64,000 nt of DNA. Origin: PHAA01 sp963665865. Lineage in GTDB: Bacteria > Bacillota > Syntrophomonadia > Syntrophomonadales > Syntrophomonadaceae. This document shows positions 45,101-52,810 of the stretch, piece by piece. The stretch spans positions 2,418,001 through 2,482,000 of the forward strand of contig CAXXWF010000001.1 of NCBI GenBank assembly GCA_963665865.2, in the 5' to 3' direction. The translations under genes and the position numbers were made by a program. Under the pieces are notes generated by a model that worked only from the letters and a program-made list of their open reading frames with translations, did not search any database and was not told the origin of the DNA. Position 1 is the first letter of the stretch; the number at the start of each line of letters is the position of its first letter.

Positions 45101-45724
45101 ATCGGGTAGATATTGTTTGCCGTCACTGCTTATGCCTACCATGCCGGAAGCTATTCCTACGGCTACATAGGGAGCAGCCCAATGGGTTGAATCAATATCC
45201 GTAAGTGTTGCAGGCAGTTTTACACCGGTAAGGGGTTGTTTGGAAAGGTGTAAGATAAGGCTTATGGCCTGAGCGCGGGTAAGTTGTTCATCGGGGTGGT
45301 AGCTGCCATCGGGCAAACCTGATATATATCCGGCTTTAGCAGCAGTTGCTATGTAAGCTTTGGCCCAATGATTATTATCTACATCACTGAAGAGAGTGGT
45401 TAGATCTGAATCTACGGATAACCCGGCAGCTTTGACAATAACTGTGGCTGCCTGAGCCCTTGTTAGTCCTTCATTGGGATGATAGCCTCCATCGGGATAT
45501 CCTTTGACAATTCCGCGTCCAACCAGGAGGTTTACATATATGGCATCGGCATCAGTTGCTGGTACATCGTAAAATTGGGATTTGAGAGCAGGCGTGGCCG
45601 TCACCGGGGTAACCTTATCTGCTGCCAATGCAGGATTGTCAACGGACAAGAAGGCGCTGCATAGAATCATGATGAACATGATTCTGTACCAGGGGCCTTT
45701 ATTCCTCATTTTCCAGGGATTCAT
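42185..45724 (-). CDS. SLH/FecR/RCC1-repeat surface protein (1179 aa)
   Basis: A signal peptide (cleavage near AALAADK... at about 34) is followed by three SLH domains (residues about 50-230; for example GYPDGGYHPNEGLTRAQA) that anchor to the cell wall. Then comes a FecR-like domain (240-420; AGYIIKTGAKSSAEIDYPDG), a proline-rich linker, a Big_3-type Ig-like domain (GLVVTGTYSDSRTQ), seven RCC1 repeats (about 600-960; pattern WGWGxNxxGQLGxG), enough for one seven-bladed propeller, an Ig-like domain and a final strand-rich part. It lies alone in the accessory zone. It is probably a surface adhesion or sensing protein; the partner is unknown. Confidence 0.9.
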   Translation of the reverse strand: MNPWKMRNKGPWYRIMFIMILCSAFLSVDNPALAADKVTPVTATPALKSQFYDVPATDADAIYVNLLVGRGIVKGYPDGGYHPNEGLTRAQAATVIVKAAGLSVDSDLTTLFSDVDNNHWAKAYIATAAKAGYISGLPDGSYHPDEQLTRAQAISLILHLSKQPLTGVKLPATLTDIDSTHWAAPYVAVGIASGMVGISSDGKQYLPDAPFSRISLAHALGILLTEDPGLYAASLEGKLKTLEGSVTIQSTENQKTVEVKSETVVKAGYIIKTGAKSSAEIDYPDGSSLFLKEDTQITVVETKGRKYLKADGSEGTAVDWLDIKLKQGTILGGLAAKYETSSGNKTTGLLADGTLPWYAASQQKKVKIQVDMPSGVAAIRGTFWYNFANANGQSSTAVLTGDAEVTSGGQTVSLTGNQSTTVTQAGTVPPPAPMPPATLQQFVQAQTWMTQTAQTMDQNREATPPPPPAATLPGQVSPLVNPPTPPLSVVEIISQAVQTAESNPGTTNTSNNGGSRSSVTLQSLAITHSATKLSYFIGETLSIGGLVVTGTYSDSRTQIEAITTADVSGFDSTVPAVDQVLTITVEGKTTTYKVQIIAAPITQIPFATGWSTTYALSSDGKVWGWGNNIYGQVGNNNNNEQHLPVDISTNIGSDVMVMDGGEGSGYALKSDGTVLAWGRNDSGQLGNGSTTDSLTPVTVTGLSSVTSIANWWHTAYAVESNGTLWGWGENSAGQLGSGTVGNSSVPVQITGLSNVKSVACIPASGVSKADTYILKNDGTVWDWGDNAYGQLGDGTIIDRADPVKVQGLSGVIHIACMGGTGYALKADGSVWAWGRNNFGQLGNNDTTDSSVPVQVHNLSGIIDIAGGDCCGYALKPDNTVWSWGWNGNGVLGDNTTTDRHEPVQVSGLVNVVAIDGGRDSGYAIKTDGTIWSWGSNGAGELGDNTTTNRLAPVQVVGLNPVTPLVNAATPVVTNNLTAKTTTVGTAVTLDATATVSDGGIVSYLWYSNTTASTIGGTSLGITTATYMPNVAAAGTSYYYCLITNTNNAATGAKTATETSAVSKVTVINIPNDILAGGVITAGTSFGSGAVTILFTDNTTTNDDALHIYGLDSDIVTNTTGLAVDIVNGSVSDLGSLAGWNVGDNNGIPKTIIVTFTDGAANTSEPITFSLEGNGGENLN

Positions 45725-45775
45725 AATTTTCCACCTTTCTTATTTTTATAGCCACAAATTCTGATTAAAAGTATT

Positions 45776-45990
45776 TCGTTAGATAGGAATTTACTCATTT
45801 GCCCTTCTCAGTATATCATTGGATAATATTATAACGGTATAATAATCAACCCAATATTACCCATGAAGTTACAATTTTCATATAGATAAGAATTTGTTTT
45901 TTTACCCTTCTCAGTATATCACTGGTTAATATTGTAACACTATAATTATTAGCACCATATTAACCATGAAATCATAATTTGCATATATAA
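45776..45990. repeat. tandem pair of a 104-base AT-rich repeat
   Basis: Two imperfect copies begin AGATAGGAATTT and AGATAAGAATTT, share CCCTTCTCAGTATATCA and end near CATATA. They fill most of the gap between the SLH gene and the IS3 remnant. A third copy, inverted, is at 50462-50597, and its extension CCATTACCATAGTA matches 45995-46010. They may contain the SLH gene promoter. Confidence 0.75.
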
Positions 45991-46095
45991 AGCCATTACC
46001 ATAGTAGATTTATGGGAAGTCCAACTTGACTATTGCTGCAGATGGAACTGACCGGCAGACCCTTATCTAAAATATGGGCATGGTTAAATAGACTA

Positions 46096-46664
46096 TAAGA
46101 AATTCACACTCCGTGATTTCAAGGCTGACTTTCCAAACCAGAAGTGGGTTACTGATATTTCTTACATTCATACAAAACAAGGGGTTCTTTAACTTTCAAT
46201 GATTAAGGATCTTTATGATGGATTTATAGTGCATTACGAAACAGGAACAGAACAAACAGTTGCACTTGTAACAAACACGGTAAGAAATGCAATAAAGAAA
46301 GAAGTGGCCGCTGATGGACTATCACTCCACAGCGACCAGGGGTTTCAATACACTTCCACGGCATATTTCAACCTTTCTCAAGAGTATGGAATTAATCCAT
46401 CGATGTCAAGACGTGGTAATTGCTTGGACAATGCCTGTACTGAAAATTTCTTCGGCACGCTAAAAGCAGAATGTATCTATCGAAGAAAGCCATCTACATA
46501 TGAGGATGCACGTATCAACATAGATGACTATATACGATTTTATAATTATGACCGAATTCAGTTGAAAACAAAGCTGACACCGTATGAAAAACGGTGTCAA
46601 GCTGCGTAATATCTTGTAATTCTATGGTTGGGCTTTTTAAACGTGTCTAATCAACGGGGTTCAG
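46096..46664 (+). mobile_element. IS3-family remnant, OrfB C-terminus with nonsense codon
   Basis: The frame reads FTLRDFKADFPNQKWVTDIS and YIHTKQGVL, then a TAA where homologues have Tyr, then 136 codons of the integrase core with HSDQGFQYTS, SRRGNCLDNACTENFFGTLK and the final DDE glutamate. The N-terminal part and orfA are gone. The end TCTAATCAACGGGGTTCAG may be the right terminal repeat. It cannot transpose by itself. Confidence 0.8.
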
Positions 46665-46668
46665 TTCA

Positions 46669-48069
46669 GCTCGCACCCGGGGTGTCCTTATTTACAAGGT
46701 CTCACTCAGGCCGTCGGTATTATTTACCGGTGCGGCAGCTTTTTTAGGCATTATCTTGCGATAGACTTCTTTGGGGGATTTCTTTTTGTTATCCACAGTG
46801 AGAAGTCGATCTATACTGATAGCAAAGAGTTTTTCATTTTCTTCTAAGTACGGCAGGATGAGATCCCAGTCCGCATCGCTGATTTCATTAAATTCACCGC
46901 CGTTAAGCTGTTCTTCAACCAGCTTTTTCTGCGGATCACGGACATAGATCGCGCCGCCGGATGCAAGTGAGAAAATGTTAGAGCCCGGGTAGGGTGTGTC
47001 ATATTCCCTGATAGAGCCGTCCTCATCATTAAAGCCGATCCCGTTTAAGACGACAAACCCACCGCCGTTAAGCGGATCGCCGGCCATGAAGGATTCCGCC
47101 AGATAGTCCAGTGCCGTACCGTTAATAACCACGCGCGGTCTGCCTACGGCATTGATCAGCGGCCGTCCGGCGGCATTGCCCATGATATAGGCGACGCCGC
47201 CTTTGGCGCCGTACATGAAGGTCTGGCCGACATCGCCGTAGACCACCAGCTTACCGTCTTTCATAATCTGGCAGAGCTGATCCTGGGCATTGCCGTGCAC
47301 GTAGATTTCTATGCCGTCAATGCCGGAGGCCAGATAATCGCCGGAAGAGCCATAGACATCTATCCGCACGCCTTGCGTAGCCGCGCCGAACCCGCACCCG
47401 GTAAACCGCTGGCCGCGGTACTTGTAAACAATAAAGCGTTTCCAGCCCAGTTGGTAGGCTTTGACAATCAGCACTGCGTCGCACAGATCGCCTTCCGGTT
47501 CAAAGGCTTCTGCATCAATAACCAGGATCTCCTCGTATTCCAATACTTGTCGGCAATGGGCCGGAAGCGGGCATCTTCCCGGACGAGCGAGATCAAGGTA
47601 GCATCAATGGCCTGCTTTTCTGAACAGATCAGTCCCACCTGTACCTCGCCTTCCTGCAGGGCAAATACCTGAGGACGCAGCATAGCGGTATCGGTAATGC
47701 CGATCAGCTGGAACTGGCCATCCCGCACATCATTTCTGGCGATGATGAAGAACCACGGACCGTCGGGGGAGGCGCCTACATGATGCGTCTGAATGGCTTT
47801 GTATATCTGCTGCTTTTCAGGAGGCAGCATATCGAAGTCCCTTTCCGAGGTCGGCGCCATGGTTTCAATCATATATTCAAGCGGATATTTGTATACGCGG
47901 CTGCACAGGTCAAGTAACAGGGCCGCTTCCTCGGTATCAGTTTTATCCATGTTAATCCAACTCCGTTTATTTACTGTAATCGATATGTTCCAGCAGGTCT
48001 GTACGGCCTACAAGTTCTTTGACACTCTTCATGCCGAATTTCTGCAGGATTTCTACCAGTTGATAATTT
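46669..48069 (-). pseudogene. shrunken copy of the glutamate-synthase-like operon end
   Basis: Near-identical to 52787-55566, but with two internal losses. 46669-47545 matches the GXGXG part, 47548-47943 the middle of the amidotransferase, and 47944-48069 the junction with the FMN gene. About 550 and 830 bases are missing between these blocks, so the frame is broken after DKYWN and the initiator MDK is joined directly to TDTEEAALLL. The catalytic cysteine region is lost. No function expected. Confidence 0.9.
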
Positions 48070-48270
48070 TCTTATTTTGGCAAGCGTACTATCATAAAGA
48101 ACGATGAAGTGGTGGGCAGATTTAAATATGATGAAAGAAATGAAAGCACTCCTATGGTAATCATCGATGGAAAGGCATTTTCCTGGGATGAACTGGGCAG
48201 GATGTTGACAACACATGAAGGCTTTCAGTTTGCGTTAAAGATTTACGATATGAGTGATGATATCAAGTAA
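48070..48270 (+). pseudogene. 5'-truncated gene fragment, DUF7713-like
   Basis: An open frame with no start reads GRFKYDERNESTPMVIIDGK and FSWDELGRMLTTHEGFQFAL before its stop. The WDELGRML..EGFQF pattern is typical of the C-terminus of a family of uncharacterised proteins. The 5' part was replaced by the copied operon end at 48069. Confidence 0.55.
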
Positions 48271-48272
48271 AA

Positions 48273-48401
48273 GTGTATATTGAAGAAGCAACTGCGTTGA
48301 GTGACTCCGAGGCTCGTGAAGTGATAGAAAAAGTGTTAAACATCCGGCAAATACACTGCCTGAACGGTGAAAGTTTTAATATCGTTAAAAAGGCTAAATG
48401 A
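48273..48401 (+). CDS. small ORF of unknown function (42 aa)
   Basis: GTG-initiated frame VYIEEATALSDSEAREVIEK and on to NIVKKAK. It follows the previous fragment by two bases and ends just before the group II intron. It could be the tail of a larger lost gene. No family is recognised. Confidence 0.4.
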   Translation: MYIEEATALSDSEAREVIEKVLNIRQIHCLNGESFNIVKKAK

Positions 48402-48410
48402 CACGACAAA

Positions 48411-50423
48411 AGTCGAGTAGGCGGGGCCTTTCGCCCTTCCAGATGATGTTTAGGCCGAGCCTACTCAGTTTCTGCTCCTTTCGGTTAGCAGTGTCTCACT
48501 AGCTTGACCGTGCTCATTATCCAGGCAATTGTGCCCCTACCCCTCACAGAACCGTACGAGCGCTATTTACGCATACGGCTCTTCGCATCATCATTAACCA
48601 CTTATGTTGAGGTCTCCCATCTCAAGTCGTAGATATTTACGTAGATCCGGGGCTCAGGTAGCGGATACTTGCGCAACAGTCTTTTGAATTTGTCCCATTT
48701 GAAGCTCTTGCGTTGACTTCGCCGATTTAACCATTTGAACAGCAATTCTTCGACCCTACTTTTGTATCGTTCAAGTGCACTGCTGTTATCTGTTATCCCG
48801 TAGTATCGATAGTATCCTAGCAGTTTTCTGCTCAGCACATCCATGATGTCCGGGACTGGCAGACTTCGGTGTTGCTTTAGCCATTCTTTAGTCCGCACAA
48901 TGCTGTTGCTGAATTTCTTCCGGCTGGTTTTCCGCTTAACCCGAAACACTCCTTTCCGGCTCTTGCCGCAGTAGTGCGTAAATCCAAGAAAATTAAAGGT
49001 GTCGGGCTTCTGCTTGCTCGTCCGCTGCGCTTCGACTTCCGCATGTTTCCCGAACGCGATGATTCGGCTTTTGTCTTCTGCCAGTTCGAGATTAAATTTC
49101 GCCAGTCGTTCTTTTAGTGCTTCATAGAATGCACGGGCATCGTCTTCATACTGAAAACAACAGACAAAGTCATCTGCGTATCGGATCATGTAGGATTTTC
49201 CACGGCACTGCTTTCGCGCTACTTTCTGAAACCATAGGTCCAGCACATAATGCAGATACACATTTGCCAGAAGTGGGGAGATTACCCCGCCTTGTGGCGT
49301 TCCTTCCGGGGTGTCGTACTTGATTCCAGCTTCTATTACACCCGCCTTCAGGAACCTAGTGATTAACCGCAGCATATTCGGGTCCGCAATCCGTTCCTTC
49401 AGGAATTTCATCAGCCAGGTATGGTCAACGTGATCGAAGAATCCTTTGATATCGGCATCGACAATGTAATTGATCCGCTGTTCTTCAATGACATTGTTCA
49501 GGTGTTTTAGGGCATCGTGGGCACTTCGCCCCGGCCGGAATCCATATGAGAATCCCAGAAAGTCTTGCTCGTAGATGGCATTCAGTATCCTAACCATCAC
49601 TGCCTGTACAAGTTTATCCTCGTACGCTGGTATCCCGAGCGGCCGCCTCTGACTTGAACCCGGCTTGGGAATGTACACACGCCTTACCGTTTGCGGTTTG
49701 TAGGCTTGTCTTTTCATCCGCGCTACCAAATCCATTATGTTGGCCTCCAGGTTTTCACCATAGCCCGCTTTGGTTACCCCATCAACTCCTGGCGCTTTCT
49801 TGCCATTCATGCTTTCATATGCAGTAAACAGCGTCTTCTCATTGATGAGATGAACCAGTGTCTGCAACTTGAGTTTTGGGTTTTCTCTCGCTCGTTTGGC
49901 TATCCTTGCCAGTTCCGTTTCCACTGTCTTTCCCCCTCCGGTGGGACAATGTTTCCTTGACCAGGTCTATGATACGTCGCCGCCTTTCCTCCCTGGACAT
50001 TACTCCGGTTCATCAGTACTATGCAGCGATCCGACTCCCTGCCTTCCTTTTGGCTCCCTTGCTTTGTATCGCTTGTCGGCCATACTCCCTTGTGGAAGAG
50101 CGGCAGGGTCTCCCGGGTTGCCGTGACCTAGCAATGTGCAGCGTGCCAAGGTCTCTGACCCCGGAGGAGTTCCAGCGGTCTTGCCATGTCGTCCGCTGGG
50201 ATGTTGCCTTCTGCTGGACGTAAAGCATCGGCCTCCTCGATTTTTACACATTTCGGGGCTCTATTCCTTCAACCTTACGGCTTTCGGCCCACTGCCTCGC
50301 CTGTCTACGCTTAAACAGTACGGTTACCCGCCCTGCTCCAAGACTGGCTACGAGGTGGCTGGCTAGGCCTTCCTCGGCGGGCTTTCCACCCGCTATATTT
50401 CACGACCTTGCTCGGTCGCTCAC
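48411..50423 (-). mobile_element. group II intron
   Basis: On the minus strand the element begins near GTGAGCGACC (50423). It carries a reverse transcriptase ORF, has a domain V hairpin at 48581-48549 (GAGCCGTATGCG...CGTACGGTTC) and seems to end at CTACTCGAC (48411), a frequent 3' end of bacterial introns of the C-like type. The ends are estimates. About 500 bases of structured RNA (50423-49925) precede the ORF. It has inserted between two gene fragments. Confidence 0.8.
48602..49924 (-). CDS. ltrA: group II intron reverse transcriptase/maturase (440 aa)
   Basis: RT domain with KKAPGVDGVTKAGY, RPLGIPAYEDKLVQ, the FGFRPGRSAHDAL-type motif, GTPQGGVISPLLANVYLHY and the catalytic IRYADDFVCCF. 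A maturase X domain follows (RKLLGYYRYYGITDNSS). There is no HNH endonuclease after it, so the intron probably relies on other target priming. The ORF is intact, so the intron may still be active. Confidence 0.93.
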   Translation of the reverse strand: METELARIAKRARENPKLKLQTLVHLINEKTLFTAYESMNGKKAPGVDGVTKAGYGENLEANIMDLVARMKRQAYKPQTVRRVYIPKPGSSQRRPLGIPAYEDKLVQAVMVRILNAIYEQDFLGFSYGFRPGRSAHDALKHLNNVIEEQRINYIVDADIKGFFDHVDHTWLMKFLKERIADPNMLRLITRFLKAGVIEAGIKYDTPEGTPQGGVISPLLANVYLHYVLDLWFQKVARKQCRGKSYMIRYADDFVCCFQYEDDARAFYEALKERLAKFNLELAEDKSRIIAFGKHAEVEAQRTSKQKPDTFNFLGFTHYCGKSRKGVFRVKRKTSRKKFSNSIVRTKEWLKQHRSLPVPDIMDVLSRKLLGYYRYYGITDNSSALERYKSRVEELLFKWLNRRSQRKSFKWDKFKRLLRKYPLPEPRIYVNIYDLRWETST

Positions 50424-50461
50424 GTCCCCTTGTGTCCCATCTTCTGCAATGGTCAAGTTAG

Positions 50462-50597
50462 ATATCACCTAAATATACTATGGTAATGGCCTTATTTATG
50501 CTAATTGTAGTTTTATGGGTAATATTGGGATAATAATGATAGAGTATACAATGTATACCTACTGAGTAGGGTAAAAAAGCAAATTCCTATCTATCGG
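50462..50597. repeat. inverted third copy of the 45.8-kb repeat
   Basis: Read on the minus strand it has GATAGGAATTT, CTCAGTA, CCCAATATTACCCAT and CCATTACCATAGTA in the same order as 45776-46018. It contains two adjacent GTATAC palindromes (50544 and 50553). The pair of inverted copies brackets the IS3, pseudogene and intron module. Confidence 0.7.
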
Positions 50598-50800
50598 TTT
50601 GCTGCTGATCGTCCAACGAACGTTTTAAACTACTACTCCATCTGAGTCCTTCCCTGATCTCAAATTCCGAATTATCGCGTGCGATGGTCTTGATGATGAC
50701 CACGTCTTTTTGCATCTCGCAATGCACCTTCTCAATAATCCCATTCATACTCCGATCCAAGCTGCGGGCGATTCGAAGCAGTATGCCCAGCTACCTCTTC
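50587..50800 (-). pseudogene. possible C-terminal remnant of a Ppx/GppA-type phosphatase
   Basis: The minus strand reads LGILLRIARSLDRSMNGIIE and on through EFEIREGLRWSSSLKRSLDD to a TAG at 50587. LLRIA.SLDRS followed by a small beta domain is the pattern of the C-terminal half of exopolyphosphatases. Two stops lie just upstream, so nothing longer survives. The rest of the 700-base gap up to 51129 shows nothing I can name. Confidence 0.45.
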
Positions 50801-51128
50801 GTTCAAGACTCCTTGTTTCGCTTACCGCCCACGAATAAACTCAGTATATTTTTTACTCTTCTACTGGTATTTATTTGCAATTTTTTGCTCGCGGCAATAT
50901 ACTATAAATGGTAACTATGATAATTTTTGGTTCGGAGGGGGGGAGAAATGCGGATTGGATGGACGGATGCCCATTGTTGAAAGCTGGCCCAAGGTCATGT
51001 TACTCTCAACCGCAGTGGAAAACGGCTGCAAGGGCTGATAAAGATCCATTCATGATGCAATAGATGAGCAATTGTCACAGAATGATAAAGATCGGTTCAA
51101 ATGATTTCATTCGAAGGGAGCGATTTCA

Positions 51129-51575
51129 GTGATCATGGGGAAACATAAATTCAGAATATGCGCATTTTTGGTGGTTTTCCTTCTCAGCGCAAGCGCCGGT
51201 GCAGCGCTGGCGGGTACCGCATCCAGCAACTGGTTTAACTATGGACCCGTTAGTGGCTACTATTATGAGAACGTTGCGATTGTAAACACAGGTTCCAGCG
51301 GTGCCTGGGCAGCCACCATTGCGGAGACATCGAACCAGCAAACCGTTCCGGCCGGATATGTCGGCGCCCAGGCACGGTTATACAATTCAGGGGGATCTTT
51401 AAAACTGTCATCCAATTGGATGTATAACAGTTCATCCGATGTGACAGGGGTACAGCCATCAACTTCCATGTACACTACGAGCGGTACTTATTATTCATCT
51501 GGATTGTCTCAGGCTTACAATGGCTCGGGCTATAACAACTACGGAACATACCGGAGCCCGAATCAAACTTATTAA
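51129..51575 (+). CDS. small secreted Tyr/Ser/Gly-rich protein (148 aa)
   Basis: I do not recognise the family. A signal peptide (ICAFLVVFLLSASAGAALAG) is followed by a mature part of about 115 residues rich in Ser, Gly, Tyr and Asn with no cysteine, likely all strand or extended (SNWMYNSSSDVTG, SGTYYSSGLSQAYNGSGYNN). The start is a GTG with AAGGGAG. It is paired with the next gene, 12 bases on. It could be a surface or toxin-like peptide; nothing proves this. Confidence 0.75.
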   Translation: MIMGKHKFRICAFLVVFLLSASAGAALAGTASSNWFNYGPVSGYYYENVAIVNTGSSGAWAATIAETSNQQTVPAGYVGAQARLYNSGGSLKLSSNWMYNSSSDVTGVQPSTSMYTTSGTYYSSGLSQAYNGSGYNNYGTYRSPNQTY

Positions 51576-51587
51576 GGAGGAGAGAAT

Positions 51588-52010
51588 ATGCTTTTCAAAA
51601 CGCTCAGTCGACAAAAAGTTGCGCTTGGACTTGTTTTGGTAGTGGGATTTGCGCTGGGAATTGTCGGTTACGGCTTTGCTGGCGACTTTTCTGGTCAGAG
51701 CCAAGCCCTATCGCCGGTTTACCAGAAGAACGAAAGCGGGCAAACGTATGGCTCGGACGCCGGTATTACCTCTTTGGAACAGGAACCCGACCTGATTCAG
51801 GCAGAGAGCGAGGACGGAACCGTTGGCTACGTATTATCGAAAGATCTCAACGGGGATATGCCGAAGTCACCTAAGGAAGCAATAGCGATGCAGAGCAAGA
51901 CTAAAAGTGCTCGAATCATCCCGCTCTATGCGTCCGATGGGAAAACCGTGGTTGGTTCTTTCAAAATTGAAACCGGCGATTTTAAAGAATTAACGAAGCC
52001 GGTTCATTGA
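51588..52010 (+). CDS. membrane-anchored or secreted hypothetical protein (140 aa)
   Basis: One N-terminal membrane segment (VALGLVLVVGFALGIVGYGFAG) and an extracytoplasmic part. GYVLSKDLNGDMPKSPKEAIA and IPLYASDGKTVVGSFKIETG recall small exported proteins of Firmicutes of unknown role. AAGGAGGAG precedes the ATG. Transcribed with the secreted protein before it and ended by a strong terminator; the pair looks like one accessory module. Confidence 0.75.
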   Translation: MLFKTLSRQKVALGLVLVVGFALGIVGYGFAGDFSGQSQALSPVYQKNESGQTYGSDAGITSLEQEPDLIQAESEDGTVGYVLSKDLNGDMPKSPKEAIAMQSKTKSARIIPLYASDGKTVVGSFKIETGDFKELTKPVH

Positions 52011-52036
52011 TGATTGATTTCGTTTAAAGCCAGTTT

Positions 52037-52065
52037 GAGAGGCTGCCCTTTTGGGACAGCCTCTC
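52037..52065 (+). terminator. terminator of the secreted-protein pair
   Basis: GAGAGGCTGCCC pairs with GGGACAGCCTCTC, followed by TTATTTC, 27 bases after the stop codon. Confidence 0.85.
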
Positions 52066-52089
52066 TTATTTCATGAATGATGATAACGA

Positions 52090-52122
52090 AGGCCGTATGC
52101 GTAAATAGCGCACGTACGGTTC
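52090..52122 (+). ncRNA. orphan group II intron domain V
   Basis: GGCCGTATGCG...GCACGTACGGTTC matches the domain V of the intron at 48.4-50.4 kb almost base for base, but on the opposite strand and with no RT or 5' part near. It seems to be the 3' scar of a second intron. The following 450 bases (52130-52580) show no gene I can support. Confidence 0.65.
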
Positions 52123-52579
52123 TGTGACGAAAGAACGTATAGGTAAGGGTACTGGTCAGGCTGCAGCGACTTGCACCAGACCGAGATGTTTCCGGTGAAA
52201 GTGAGCGTATATACCACGGTTTGGGCGGCATAGCGAACCGATCCCTGTGAAACTACCAGTCCGGCGCACCGGAGCGGAATCCTGGCCGGTATCCCATCGT
52301 TTCTATCCCTTACACCGCATTTCCTGAGCGTAAGCCCACGTTAACATTTGTTTTTGGATAAGCAAACAGAAGAGCCAGTCCTCCCGTTTAGGTAAAAACT
52401 GTAAGCGATAAGACCTTCCAGGCGCACTGGCTTAATTTGGATAGCAGGCTATGATCATACATAAAAAATATGTGGGTGACGAAAAACCATGATCCGCCGC
52501 CCATTTCTTCCCAGGACATAGAATTTGCGTGCTATTTCTTGCCATTCTCCTGCAAACGCCGGTATTTTTGTCCGTCCAC

Positions 52580-52743
52580 CCAGTACAACGTTCCGTATAT
52601 TGTGTTTATAAGTTGGAGCAGATTTTTTTGCAGTACAAGGCGGAGGAATGAGTAATACTGGACGTATTGCGATCGACGACAACGCAGTAATTCGGAAAAA
52701 TCTGCCCAAATTATGGGCACGAATATACGGAATGTTGTACTGG
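52580..52743. mobile_element. MITE-like element, copy A
   Basis: Terminal inverted repeats CCAGTACAACGTTCCGTATAT and ATATACGGAATGTTGTACTGG bracket 164 bases. The interior has AAGGCGGAGGAATGAGTAAT-ACTGG and CGTATTGCGA, shared with the element at 60708, which has quite different ends. No ORF. Confidence 0.7.
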
Positions 52744-52810
52744 CTACCGCCGCCAACTCCGCGCCTATAAATTTCATCCCCCCCGAGCTCGCACCGGGGG
52801 TTGTCCTTAT

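Noticed and set aside
48602..49924. Reverse transcriptase of a retron or diversity-generating retroelement
   Set aside because: It has a maturase X domain, lies inside an RNA with a domain V hairpin, and no template/variable repeat pair or msr/msd structure is near.
50544..50558. The two GTATAC palindromes here as members of the nitrogen box set
   Set aside because: In neither direction is there a -35-like element at 20-21 bases, and they lie in a repeat whose other copies lack GTATAC.
52140..52580. A possible gene fragment between the orphan domain V and MITE copy A
   Set aside because: Short open frames on the minus strand (for example one reading YWVDGQKYRRL) have no recognisable family and include part of the MITE-like element.
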